A stretch of DNA of 64,000 nt from Burkholderiaceae bacterium (GTDB taxonomy: Bacteria > Pseudomonadota > Gammaproteobacteria > Burkholderiales > Burkholderiaceae_F): NCBI GenBank assembly GCA_022843955.1, contig JALHMQ010000004.1:124001-188000 (forward strand), in the 5' to 3' direction. Below the pieces are notes generated by a model. It saw only the letters and a program-made list of their open reading frames with translations, made no database searches and had not been told where the DNA came from. Positions 8,734 through 17,167 of this stretch are shown here, piece after piece. A program made the translations under genes and the position numbers. Position 1 is the stretch's first letter. Every line of letters begins with the position of its first letter.

Positions 8734-9309
8734 ATGGCACACACCGCGCTGCGATTCCTGCCGAACGCGATCACGCTGCTGCGCGCGGTGCTGATCCCGG
8801 TGATCGCGCTGGCGCTGGTCCTGCGCGACTACGACACCGCGCTGCTGCTGTTCGTGCTGTGCGCGCTGGGGGACTTCATCGACGGCTGGATCGCCCGCGC
8901 GCTGGACGTGCGCACGCGCTTCGGCGCGGTGGCCGATCCGCTGGCCGACAAGCTGACCATGCTGACCGTGACGCTGCTGCTCGCCTGGCAGCAGTGGCTG
9001 CCGTGGTGGTTCGCGGCGCTCGTGGTGTCGCGCGACGTGGTCATCGTCAGCGGTGCACTGGCGTATCACCTGCACGTCGGCCACGTGGACATGGCGCCGA
9101 CCCGCCTGTCCAAGCTCAACACCGGACTGGAGTTCATTTTCCTCGCCGGCGTGCTGTCGCTGGCAGCCGGCATCGCCACCGACGGCGCGTGGTGGCGGGT
9201 GCTGCTGTGGACCACCACGCTCACCATCGTCGCCTCTGGCACGCAGTACGTCGTGCAGTGGAGTCGCAAGGCGCTGGCGGCGCGACACGGCGTGCGGGCC
9301 GCCTCCTGA
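8734..9309 (+). CDS. CDP-alcohol phosphatidyltransferase
   Basis: A 191-residue membrane enzyme carrying the complete CDP-alcohol phosphotransferase motif: DFIDGWIAR, then eight residues, then GAVADPLAD, matching DxxDGxxAR-x8-GxxxDxxxD. It transfers a phosphatidyl group from CDP-diacylglycerol to an alcohol acceptor in the inner membrane, as PgsA or cardiolipin/PI synthase-type enzymes do. About five to six membrane helices are visible. The divergence from PgsA and lack of neighbours in phospholipid synthesis leave the acceptor open. Confidence 0.9.
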   Translation: MAHTALRFLPNAITLLRAVLIPVIALALVLRDYDTALLLFVLCALGDFIDGWIARALDVRTRFGAVADPLADKLTMLTVTLLLAWQQWLPWWFAALVVSRDVVIVSGALAYHLHVGHVDMAPTRLSKLNTGLEFIFLAGVLSLAAGIATDGAWWRVLLWTTTLTIVASGTQYVVQWSRKALAARHGVRAAS

Positions 9310-9320
9310 CCTGCGCCGGT

Positions 9321-9338
9321 GCTGCGCTTCAGCGCAGC
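9321..9338. terminator. Short hairpin between convergent genes
   Basis: A 7-bp perfect stem (GCTGCGC / GCGCAGC) with a TTCA loop spans the stop codon of the lactate permease gene and follows the phosphatidyltransferase stop by 12 bases. It may terminate either transcript; there is no T-run. Confidence 0.4.
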
Positions 9339-11032
9339 GGCACACCCATCATCGGATCGGTGACGCCGACCACGTACATCGCCACCATCGTGAGAATGCC
9401 CGCCAGCACCACGTAGTAGAGGGTAGGCAGCGCGGTGCGGCGCAGGGTGAGTCCCTCGCGTCCCATCATGCCGACCGTGGCCGAGGCCGCGACCACGTTA
9501 TGGATCGCGATCATGTTGCCGGCAGCGGCGCCGATCGACTGCGCGGCGACCATGGTTGCCCCGCTCACGCCCAGCGCGGTGGCAACGCTGAACTGGTACT
9601 GGCTGAGCATGAGGTTGGACACCGTGTTCGAGCCGGCGAGGAACGCGCCGAGGGCGCCGACCGTGGGCGCGAAGAACGGGTACACGCTGCCGACCGAGGC
9701 CGCGACCCAGCGCGCCATCAGGATCGGCATGCTCGCCAGGTCGTTCGCGTTCACGCCCGACTGGATCATGATGCGCACCATCGGCACCGTGAACACCAGC
9801 ACGAAGCCCGCGCCGAGCAGCGTGCCACTGGACTCATTGATCGCCTTGCCGAAGTCCTGCACCCGCATGCGATGCAGGAACAGCGTGAACAGGCAGACGA
9901 ACACCAGGATGCCGCCGGGCAGGTACAGCGGCTGGAAGCTGCCGCTGATGCCGGCCTCGCCCAGGATGTTGCGGGTACTGAAGTTGACCGACAGCAGCAT
10001 GTCCTTGAACGGCTGCACCGTGCGGCTGAGCACCAGGATCCCCGCCAGCAGCAGGTACGGCAGCCAGGCCAGCCACGGCGAAATCGTGCGGCTGCCGATC
10101 TGGTCGAGCTTCATCTCGATCGTGCCCATCCACTCGGACGGCCACTCCTTCGGGTCGGCGAAGTCCCAGGACTTCTTCGGCACGAGAAAGCCGACCCGCG
10201 CCGCCACCGACACCACGCCCAGGCCGATCAGCGCCCCCAGCAGCGAGGGAAACTCCGGGCCAAGGAACACGCCGGCCAGCGCATACGGGATGGTGAAGGC
10301 GAAGGCGCCGAACAAGGCGAACGGCAGGATCGCCAGCCCTTCAGTCCACGACTTGTTGCGCCCGAAAAAGCGCGTCATGAACATCACCAGCAGCAGCGGG
10401 ATGAAGGTGCCGCAAATGGCGTGACCGATCGCCACCTGGCTCACCACCACGTCGAAGAAGTCGGCCCAGCCCAGGCCCTGCGCCTGCAATGCGGTGGTCA
10501 TGGCGTCGCGCTGCAGGCCGCCCTGCACGCCAACGATCAGCGGCGTGCCCACCGCGCCGAAGGACACCGGCGTGGACTGGATCATCATGCCGAACATCAC
10601 TGCGGCCAATGCCGGGAAGCCCACCGCGATGAGCAGCGGGGCGGCCACGGCCGCCGGCGTGCCGAAGCCGGAGGCGCCTTCGATGAACGAGCCGAACAGC
10701 CAGGCGATCAGGATCACCTGCACGCGCCGGTCCGGGCTGATGCGCGCAAAGCCGCTGCGAATGCTGGCGATGCCGCCGGAGTGCTTGAGGGTGTTGAGCA
10801 GCAGCAGCGCGCCGAAGATGATCCACAGCACCTGCACCGTGATGATCAGGCCTTCGAGCGTGGCCGCGGCAACGCGGTTGAAGCTCACGCCCCAGAACGC
10901 GATCGCAATGACGGCCGTGACCACATAGACAATCGGCATCGCCCGCTTGGCGGGCCAGCCGAGGCCGACGAGAAGAAAGCCCGACAGACCAATGGGCGTG
11001 AACGCAAGCAAAGCCTGCAGGCCGAGCGACAT
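9329..11032 (-). CDS. lctP: L-lactate permease, LctP/LldP family
   Basis: A 567-residue inner-membrane transporter with twelve or more helices and strong LctP features: [16 protein letters not shown] near the N-terminus, [38 protein letters not shown], and [16 protein letters not shown] plus [23 protein letters not shown] near the C-terminus. It imports L- and D-lactate or glycolate with protons. ATG at 11032 begins [15 protein letters not shown] as expected. No lactate dehydrogenase gene is adjacent; a hybrid sensor kinase gene lies upstream on the same strand, 268 bp away, and could regulate it, but that is inference from position. Confidence 0.93.
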   Translation of the reverse strand: MSLGLQALLAFTPIGLSGFLLVGLGWPAKRAMPIVYVVTAVIAIAFWGVSFNRVAAATLEGLIITVQVLWIIFGALLLLNTLKHSGGIASIRSGFARISPDRRVQVILIAWLFGSFIEGASGFGTPAAVAAPLLIAVGFPALAAVMFGMMIQSTPVSFGAVGTPLIVGVQGGLQRDAMTTALQAQGLGWADFFDVVVSQVAIGHAICGTFIPLLLVMFMTRFFGRNKSWTEGLAILPFALFGAFAFTIPYALAGVFLGPEFPSLLGALIGLGVVSVAARVGFLVPKKSWDFADPKEWPSEWMGTIEMKLDQIGSRTISPWLAWLPYLLLAGILVLSRTVQPFKDMLLSVNFSTRNILGEAGISGSFQPLYLPGGILVFVCLFTLFLHRMRVQDFGKAINESSGTLLGAGFVLVFTVPMVRIMIQSGVNANDLASMPILMARWVAASVGSVYPFFAPTVGALGAFLAGSNTVSNLMLSQYQFSVATALGVSGATMVAAQSIGAAAGNMIAIHNVVAASATVGMMGREGLTLRRTALPTLYYVVLAGILTMVAMYVVGVTDPMMGVPLR

Positions 11033-11103
11033 GATGTGTCTCCTGAGCCGGTCTGGTGCCAGCGGGGGACGATCCTGCAGGGGCGGCTGCAGGTCCCGTT
11101 TGC

Positions 11104-11123
11104 GTCACGTCAAAAAACGTGAC
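11104..11123. promoter_or_regulatory. Inverted repeat upstream of lactate permease
   Basis: GTCACGT and ACGTGAC form a perfect 7-bp inverted repeat separated by six bases, 72 bp upstream of the lctP start. Size and position fit a regulator binding site in the promoter region. No regulator is assigned. The rest of the 268-bp gap between 11033 and 11300 shows no gene. Confidence 0.35.
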
Positions 11124-11300
11124 CACGTCAGCCAACAAGCGGCACGCCTTGATGCAGACGGCGCTGCGTGCTCGCGCCCACGACGTACACGTACGCGCGA
11201 GTAAGTGCGCAGGCACACGTAGCAGGTGATGACGCGGCGGCATCGCGATCCGAACCACGCGCAACTTGGCGCAGTGCGGTTGCGCGCAGTGCGGGTACGA

Positions 11301-13481
11301 CTAAGGCGCGGTCTCGCAGTCCGGCGCAAGCGCCCGGCGAATCTGCTCGCGCGTCGCTGGCTTGATCAGGAAGTCGTCGTAGCCGGCGGCCTCGGCCCGT
11401 GCGCGGTCGGTGCGCTGCCCATACCCGGTGACCGCAACGAGACGACACCCGATACCGCTTGCGCGCGCCCGGCGCGCGAGTTCCAGTCCGCTGAAGCCGG
11501 GCAGGCCGATGTCGATCAGCGCGACATCGAAGCCGCCGCTGCCGATCATGGCCAGCCCGGCCGGCCCGTCAGCGGCCTCATGCACCTCGTGCCCTTCGGC
11601 CTGCAACAGGCTGCGCAGTCCGCTGCGTGCGTCTTCGTGGTCGTCGATCAGCGCCACCCGCAGCGGGCGGCAGTGCGTCATGCGCGGTGCCGGCGTCGCT
11701 TCGTTCGCCGGCACCGTCCGCAGCGGCAATTCGACCGTGAACTGTGCGCCCTGACCAACGCCCGCGCTGTGCGCGTACACGGCGCCGGCATGCAGCTCGA
11801 CGATCTGCTTGACGATCGACAGGCCGAGGCCGAGGCCGCCGGCGGGCCGGTCGATGTCTTGCGGCGCCTGCGTGAACGGTTCGAACACGTGCGGCAGCAA
11901 CTCGCCGGCGATGCCCTTGCCGTTGTCGGTCACGGTCAGCGCGGCGTGGCCGCCGCGCACCGCAACCTCGACCTCGATGCGCCCCCCGGCCGGCGTGTAC
12001 TTGAGCGCGTTCTCGACCAGGTTGCGCACCACCTGCGCCATGCGCTCGGGATCGACCCGCACCGGCGCCTCGGCGCCGCGCAGGGTCACATCGTGCGCGG
12101 CCAGCGCGCCCGTGGCTTTCAGCGCCTCCATCTGCCGTTCGACGATCGACCGCAACTCGACCGCGCGCGGCTCCACGTGCAACTTGCCGGCCACCGCGCG
12201 CGACACGTCGAGCAGGTCATCGACCAGCGCCGTCAACTGCCGCGTCTGGCGTTCGACGATGTCGAGCATGGGCCGGCTCTCGTCATCGGCCTGCAGGCGC
12301 AGCACCGCGGTCGCATTGCTCACCGCGGCGAGCGGATTGCGCAGCTCGTGACCGAGCATGCCGAGGAACTGGTCCTTGAGCTCATTGGCGCGCTCGGCGG
12401 CTTCTGCACGCTGAGCCAGTTGCTGCTGCAAGGTCTGCACATCCTGCGCCCGCGTCGCCAGCAACGCACTGGCCTGGCCAGCCGCCGCACCGGCGGCGTC
12501 GATCTCGTCGATGCCGCTGCGGCGCCATGCCGGCGCCTCGCCGCGGCCCACGCGGCCGATCGCCGCACCCAGTTGGGTGATGCCGCCAGCGAGCGGGCGC
12601 GCCATGCGCAGCGCCAGCAGCACCGACACCAGCAGCACCAGCACGGTGGCGACCGCCAGGCCGGTTGCAAAACGGGCGGCGCCGGCTTCCACCGCGCTGG
12701 CCGGCGTCACCAGCAAGGTGTGCCAGCCGGTCACATCGGACGTGTCGTAGGCACCGTAGACCACCAGCCCTTCGCGGTTCTCGGTGCGAATCAATCCACT
12801 GCGCTGCCGCGCATAGGCGGCGAGCACCTGATCGCTCGCCGGCTTGCCGACGAACGCTTCGGGCCGTGTGCTGCGCGCGAGGATCATGCCGTGGCGATCG
12901 TCGATGGCAGCCGCCAGCGCATCGGGCGGCACCTGGCGCGCCAGCCAGTCGGTCCAGACGTCGAACTCGATGCTGGCCGACAGCACGTACGGCGCGCCGT
13001 CGCCGCGCAGCACCGGCACCGTGATGAAGGTCGTGGTCTTGCCCGAGGTCACGCTGGTGGAGACGTCCGAGATCACCGGGCGGCGCAGGCGCGCCGCCTC
13101 CAGCGGGCTGTCGTCGCTGCCGCGCGGCACCGGTGCGCCACGGGCTACCCGCAGGTTGAGCAGGCGGGTGCCGTCGGCGCGCGCAAGCACCAGGTTCGAC
13201 CAGCGGCCGTGGCGGGCGCGGGTGACTTCGGCCAGCGTGCGAAAACTGTCCAGATTCTCGCTGTCGATCTGTTCGCTCAGCGCCAGCACTTCGAGGGCCG
13301 TGATCGAGCGCTGGATCTCGGAGTCGAGCGCGACGGTCATCGCGCGCACCACGTCGGTCATCGCCCGCTGATAGGCATGGCGCTCGTTGTCGATCAGGCG
13401 GGAGACGAAGACAGCCGCGAGGATGCCAAGCGGAACGACTGCCGCCAGCACCGCACGCACCACATAAGGCGTGATCTTCAA
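11301..13481 (-). CDS. Hybrid sensor histidine kinase with C-terminal receiver
   Basis: A 726-residue membrane kinase. Order of parts: N-terminal helix (YVVRAVLAAVVPLGILAAVFV), a periplasmic Cache-like sensor (about residues 35-270), a second helix near LAVATVLVLLVSVLLALRMA, HAMP-like linker, HisKA with His378 in GHELRNPLAAV, HATPase with NLVENALKY, DNGKGIAGELLPHVFEPF and GGLGLGLSIVKQIVELHAG, then a receiver domain with phospho-acceptor Asp657 in ALIDIGLPGFSG and Lys in DFLIKPA. No DNA-binding partner is adjacent, so the output must go to an unlinked regulator or phosphotransfer protein. Cache sensors often bind small carboxylates, which would fit the neighbouring lactate permease, but this is inference. 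Confidence 0.92.
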   Translation of the reverse strand: MKITPYVVRAVLAAVVPLGILAAVFVSRLIDNERHAYQRAMTDVVRAMTVALDSEIQRSITALEVLALSEQIDSENLDSFRTLAEVTRARHGRWSNLVLARADGTRLLNLRVARGAPVPRGSDDSPLEAARLRRPVISDVSTSVTSGKTTTFITVPVLRGDGAPYVLSASIEFDVWTDWLARQVPPDALAAAIDDRHGMILARSTRPEAFVGKPASDQVLAAYARQRSGLIRTENREGLVVYGAYDTSDVTGWHTLLVTPASAVEAGAARFATGLAVATVLVLLVSVLLALRMARPLAGGITQLGAAIGRVGRGEAPAWRRSGIDEIDAAGAAAGQASALLATRAQDVQTLQQQLAQRAEAAERANELKDQFLGMLGHELRNPLAAVSNATAVLRLQADDESRPMLDIVERQTRQLTALVDDLLDVSRAVAGKLHVEPRAVELRSIVERQMEALKATGALAAHDVTLRGAEAPVRVDPERMAQVVRNLVENALKYTPAGGRIEVEVAVRGGHAALTVTDNGKGIAGELLPHVFEPFTQAPQDIDRPAGGLGLGLSIVKQIVELHAGAVYAHSAGVGQGAQFTVELPLRTVPANEATPAPRMTHCRPLRVALIDDHEDARSGLRSLLQAEGHEVHEAADGPAGLAMIGSGGFDVALIDIGLPGFSGLELARRARASGIGCRLVAVTGYGQRTDRARAEAAGYDDFLIKPATREQIRRALAPDCETAP

Positions 13482-13794
13482 TGCGTCGCGCCCTCAAGAA
13501 TCAGAGCACCCCGGCTCGTTGAGCCAAGTACCTTAAGGCGAGCGGCCCGCGCTCAGCAGCGCAAGCTAGCGTTGATCGTCGTTCCCAGGCAAGGCCAGGA
13601 TGGGATTCGAGTACGGGACGACGTGAGGCCTGAGGAGGTTCGCGTAGGGCGACACCACAGTCGAGCTCATGTCCGTACGCGACGTTCTCGACGCTCGACC
13701 CGGCGAGGCGCCGCGCACAAGGCAACGCTGCTCGATCCGTCAGTTGCTCACATCCGTCAGGTTGCTCGATGCGCCGACGCAGCACCGTGCGACG
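13482..13794. other. Non-coding gap with short direct repeat
   Basis: 313 bases between the start of the hybrid kinase gene and the stop of the HMG-CoA lyase gene. I see no credible gene. Near its left-strand end, at about 13735-13768, ATCCGTCAGTTGCTC is followed closely by ATCCGTCAGGTTGCTC, an imperfect direct repeat. The region must hold the kinase promoter, but no clear -35/-10 pair stands out. Confidence 0.6.
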
Positions 13795-14703
13795 TCAGGC
13801 CGCCCGCTTGGCTGCCATCGCGTTGCCGGCACGCGCGAACGCTTTGCGTTCGAGCACGCCGCTGATCCACTGGCCGATCGCCACCGTCTTGTCGAGGTCG
13901 ATGCCGGTGTCGATGCCGAGGCCGCGCAGCAGGTACAGCACGTCCTCGGTGGCGACATTGCCGGTCGCGCCCTTGGCATACGGACAGCCGCCGAGCCCGG
14001 CGATGCTGGTGTCGAACGTGCTCACGCCCAGTTCGAGACAGGCGTACACGTTGGCGGTGGCCTGCCCATAGGTGTCGTGAAAATGGCCGCTGACCTCGTC
14101 CAGCGGGTAGTGCGCCAGCGCCGCCTCGATCGCGGCCTGCGCGGCGCGCGGCGTGCCGGTGCCGATCGTGTCGGCCACGCCGACGTGCTGCACGCCGATC
14201 TCCTTCATCAGGCGCGCCACGTAGCCCACCGCCGCGGGCGTGACCTCGCCTTGATACGGGCAGCCGAGTGCGCAGGAGATGGCGCCGCGGATGCGGATGT
14301 TGGCAGCGCGGGCCGCGTCGCACACCGGGCGAAAGCGCTCGATCGACTCGGCGATCGAGCAGTTGATGTTCTTCTGGCTGAACGCCTCGCTCGCCGCACC
14401 GAACACGACGATCTCATCAGGCCGCGTGGGCAATGCCGAATCGAAGCCTTTCATGTTCGGCACCAGCACCGAGTAGACGACGCCAGGCTGGCGGCGGATG
14501 CGCGCCATCACGTCGGCGCCATCGGCCATCTGCGGCACCCACTTGGGCGACACGAAACTCGTCACCTCGATCGCGCCGAAGCCGGCGTCAGTCAGCCGGT
14601 CCACCAGCTCGACCTTGACGTCGGCCGCAATCATCTGCTTTTCGTTCTGCAGTCCGTCGCGGGGACCGACGTCCACGATGCGGACTCGGGTGGGCAGTGC
14701 CAT
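13795..14703 (-). CDS. liuE: Hydroxymethylglutaryl-CoA lyase
   Basis: A 302-residue HMGL-like TIM-barrel enzyme (also called mvaB). It cleaves HMG-CoA to acetoacetate and acetyl-CoA, the last step of leucine breakdown. Visible hallmarks: VDVGPRDGLQNE at the N-terminus, EVTSFVSPKWVPQMAD, SCALGCPYQGEV, DTIGTGTP, GHFHDTYGQA with the metal-binding His pair, and the signature GLGGCPYAKGATGN containing the active-site Cys. Length is normal for the bacterial enzyme. It is on the same strand as, but about 2.5 kb downstream of, the methylcrotonyl-CoA carboxylase alpha gene, separated by a dehydrogenase and a lipoprotein gene. Confidence 0.95.
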   Translation of the reverse strand: MALPTRVRIVDVGPRDGLQNEKQMIAADVKVELVDRLTDAGFGAIEVTSFVSPKWVPQMADGADVMARIRRQPGVVYSVLVPNMKGFDSALPTRPDEIVVFGAASEAFSQKNINCSIAESIERFRPVCDAARAANIRIRGAISCALGCPYQGEVTPAAVGYVARLMKEIGVQHVGVADTIGTGTPRAAQAAIEAALAHYPLDEVSGHFHDTYGQATANVYACLELGVSTFDTSIAGLGGCPYAKGATGNVATEDVLYLLRGLGIDTGIDLDKTVAIGQWISGVLERKAFARAGNAMAAKRAA

Positions 14704-14779
14704 CGGCGTCTCCTCGCTCTTCGATGAGGGCCGATGTTAGTCGCGCGGCAGCGGCTGCGCGACCATCAACGCCATCACC

Positions 14780-15892
14780 TCAGATGAGCGCGCTCCAGGC
14801 GACGTCGCGCGACTGCTCGTAGCTGCCATTGCCGTCAGCGTCGAGCTCGATGCGCACGGTCGCCGCCGACAGCGCCGTCAGGCGCAGCCGGCTACCTGAT
14901 GCACCGGTGACGATGAGCTGACCGGCGCGCGGGTAGGCGTCGACCGCGTAGCGCTGGAACGGCGCGGCCGTGACCACGCCGACGATGCCGCCGAGCGAGT
15001 TGGCGGTGAGTTCACCGTTGATGCTCGCGGTGTTGAGCCCCGGCGTCGCGCTGCCCGGTGCCACCGCGGCCGCGTCAGAGGTGATCAACTGCTCGAAGCC
15101 TGGGCGCAGCGTCAGCGAGTCGCTGAACATCTGGGCGGTGACGAGGGTGACGAGGCCGCCCGCACCGACCACGCTGCGGTAGGTGGCGAGCGTGCCCGCC
15201 TCGCTGTACGTGAGGTTGACGCTGCCGTTGATGCCGAAGCTCACATCGCTCGTGACCAGACGCAGGTCGTTGTAGGTCAGCGTGCCGCTGATGTTGGGGC
15301 CGCTGACGGTCGCCACGCGCAGCGACAGGCCGCCGTCGATGGCCTCGCCCAGGCCGGAGCTGCAGGCATTGAACGAGAAGCTGACCGAGTCGCCGGCGCT
15401 GACCGAGCCGCTGTTGTCGGCGTCGTTCAGCTCGATCGTGACGTTGCCGCTGGAGCCACACGCTTCGGTCACGCGGACGATCGCCAGCGCCCGCACCTGG
15501 CCGGTGACCACCGTCATCGAGCGCGCCGCGGGCGCACGCACCGCAAACTGCGCAAAGCGTTGCAGCACACCGCCCACCGAGGTCACGCCGGCGAACGCGG
15601 GCAGCGCGCCAGCCGGACGCTTGAAGGCACTCGACACGACGCGGCCGTCCGCCGCCAGCGGCGCCACGGCGCCGGTCGCCGCCGCGCTGACGACCACGTT
15701 CGCGCTGGCGCGCGCGACGGCATCCTGGTTGGCGGCCGTGATCAGCAGCGCCACCAGCGGGGGGGGCGTGGGTGCGGGCGTCGGCGCGGGCGCCGGCGTG
15801 TCGGACCCGCCGCCGCAGGCGGCCAGCAGTGCTGCGCAACTCATCAGCGCCGCCAGTCGGCGGGCGGTCCTCGAAGCAGTGCACGTCGTCAT
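14780..15892 (-). CDS. Lipoprotein of unknown function
   Basis: A 370-residue lipoprotein with signal peptide and lipobox LLAACGGG near residue 27, then a Pro/Ala/Thr linker (PAPAPTPAPTPPP) and a large beta-rich domain with many Val/Thr/Gly strands (VTIELNDADNSGSVSAGDSVSFSF, INGSVNLTYSEAG). The DADNSGSVSAGD segment looks like a calcium-binding loop of dockerin/EF-hand type, and LDADGNGSYEQ near the C-terminus is a second such motif. I recognise no family. ATG at 15892 puts the signal peptide at the start. It is likely exposed at the outer membrane. A general beta-sandwich surface lipoprotein is the best description. Confidence 0.75.
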   Translation of the reverse strand: MTTCTASRTARRLAALMSCAALLAACGGGSDTPAPAPTPAPTPPPLVALLITAANQDAVARASANVVVSAAATGAVAPLAADGRVVSSAFKRPAGALPAFAGVTSVGGVLQRFAQFAVRAPAARSMTVVTGQVRALAIVRVTEACGSSGNVTIELNDADNSGSVSAGDSVSFSFNACSSGLGEAIDGGLSLRVATVSGPNISGTLTYNDLRLVTSDVSFGINGSVNLTYSEAGTLATYRSVVGAGGLVTLVTAQMFSDSLTLRPGFEQLITSDAAAVAPGSATPGLNTASINGELTANSLGGIVGVVTAAPFQRYAVDAYPRAGQLIVTGASGSRLRLTALSAATVRIELDADGNGSYEQSRDVAWSALI

Positions 15893-16108
15893 GATCCGAC
15901 CCGTTTCCGTGAAGTCACGCTGATTGTCCCGGCGCCCGCCGGTTGCCACAACCATCCGCTCAGAGGAGTCGGCACGGCCGGCGCATCCCGGGCGGACAAA
16001 CGGCGGGGCGGTGCGCGCGCCCAGCGCGCCAGGGAGCTGCGCCGAGCCGCACGCGGTTGGTTTGTTTGTTCGCGCAGCCGCGGTTAGCCGCCGTCCGACC
16101 CGGGACGC

Positions 16109-17167
16109 TCAGTAACCGCGCGCCCGGTCCACCTGCCCGCTGACCGCCTCGCCACGCGCCCAGGCGGCGAGCTTGGCGGCGACCTGCTGCGCGCTCGGCG
16201 CCAGCTGAGTGATTGCAGAGATGTGCGGCGTCACCAGGATCTCCGGGCGTGACCAGAACGGATGTGCCGGCGGCAACGGCTCGGTGTCGAACACGTCGAG
16301 CGTGGCGCCGCCGAGCTGGCCGGCATCGAGCGCGGCGAGCAGATCGGTCTCCACCAGGTGCGCGCCGCGGCCGACATTGATGAGATGCGCACCGGGCGCC
16401 AGCCGCGCGAACAGCGCTGCATTCAACGCGCCGCGGTTGGCGTCGGTCAGCGGCAGCACGCTCACCAGGACGTCGAGCTGGTCGAGAAAGCGCGCACAGG
16501 GCGCCGCCGCCGGATCGAGCGCGCCGGCCAGACACATCACGCCGTGGATGCTGCGCGGCGTGCGCGAAAAGCCCCGCACCGCAAAACCGTGCGCCGCCAG
16601 CGTGCGCGCGATCGCCCCGCCGATCACGCCGAGCCCGAGCACGCCGACCCGATAGTCGTCGCGTTCGCGCAGGGGCAGCGGCGACCACTGCGCCGCGCGC
16701 TGTTGCGCCGCATAGCGATCGAAACCGCGGTACACGCGCAGCACCGCCGCCAGCACGTACTCGGCAAGCACCTCGCTCATGCCGGCGTCCTCCAGCCGCA
16801 ACAACGGCACGTCGCGCGGGAACGACGGCATCGCCAGCAGCGCATCGACCCCGGCGCCGAGGTTGAACACGAGCTTCAAGCCGCGCTGCTCGGCGAACAA
16901 CGCGGCGGGCGGCTTCCAGACGAGGGCGACATCGGCCTGGAGCGCGGCATGTTCGACCGTGTCGTTCGCCGCGTCACGGAAGCTAACCTGTGCGTCGAGT
17001 CCGTGCTTCACGCACTCGATGCGTAGCGCGGCGAGCCAGGCCGGCACCTGCGACTCGCGCGCGCACAAGACGATGCGCAGCGGCGCGCTGCCTGCCTTGG
17101 CGCTTCCCGTCTCAGCGCTCCCTGTCTCAACGCTCCCTGTCTCTGAGCTCCCCGCCTTGGCAACCAT
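16109..17167 (-). CDS. ghrA: D-2-hydroxyacid dehydrogenase, GhrA-type
   Basis: A 352-residue NAD(P)-dependent reductase of the glyoxylate/hydroxypyruvate reductase A branch. The Rossmann motif is GVLGLGVIGGAIARTL; catalytic Arg, Glu and His are in INVGRGAHLV, FDTEPLPPAHPFW and VTPHISA. It would reduce glyoxylate or hydroxypyruvate in the cytoplasm. The first 27 residues are an unusual extension of five tandem pentapeptides (KAGSS, ETGSV, ETGSA, ETGSA, KAGSA) before the domain starts at PLRIVLCARE. The start codon overlaps the stop of the carboxylase alpha gene (TGATG), and no internal start exists between the repeats and the domain. Confidence 0.9.
   Translation of the reverse strand: MVAKAGSSETGSVETGSAETGSAKAGSAPLRIVLCARESQVPAWLAALRIECVKHGLDAQVSFRDAANDTVEHAALQADVALVWKPPAALFAEQRGLKLVFNLGAGVDALLAMPSFPRDVPLLRLEDAGMSEVLAEYVLAAVLRVYRGFDRYAAQQRAAQWSPLPLRERDDYRVGVLGLGVIGGAIARTLAAHGFAVRGFSRTPRSIHGVMCLAGALDPAAAPCARFLDQLDVLVSVLPLTDANRGALNAALFARLAPGAHLINVGRGAHLVETDLLAALDAGQLGGATLDVFDTEPLPPAHPFWSRPEILVTPHISAITQLAPSAQQVAAKLAAWARGEAVSGQVDRARGY
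17085..17159 (-). repeat. Five 15-bp tandem repeats inside ghrA
   Basis: Five consecutive 15-bp units (for example GCGCTCCCTGTCTCA at 17115-17129) differ at a few positions each and encode the pentapeptide extension of the dehydrogenase at 16109-17167. The outer two units resemble each other more than the inner three. In-frame length means unit gain or loss would not break the gene. Confidence 0.8.

Noticed and set aside
9053-11122. Long plus-strand open frame (689 codons) opposite the lactate permease
   Set aside because: Low-complexity His/Arg/Glu composition and antisense to a clear LctP gene.
13501-13785. 94-codon minus-strand frame in the gap before the HMG-CoA lyase
   Set aside because: No ribosome site, no domain, Arg-rich composition.
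11226-13865. Long plus-strand open frame (879 codons) opposite the hybrid kinase
   Set aside because: No recognisable domain; mirror of the kinase codon pattern.
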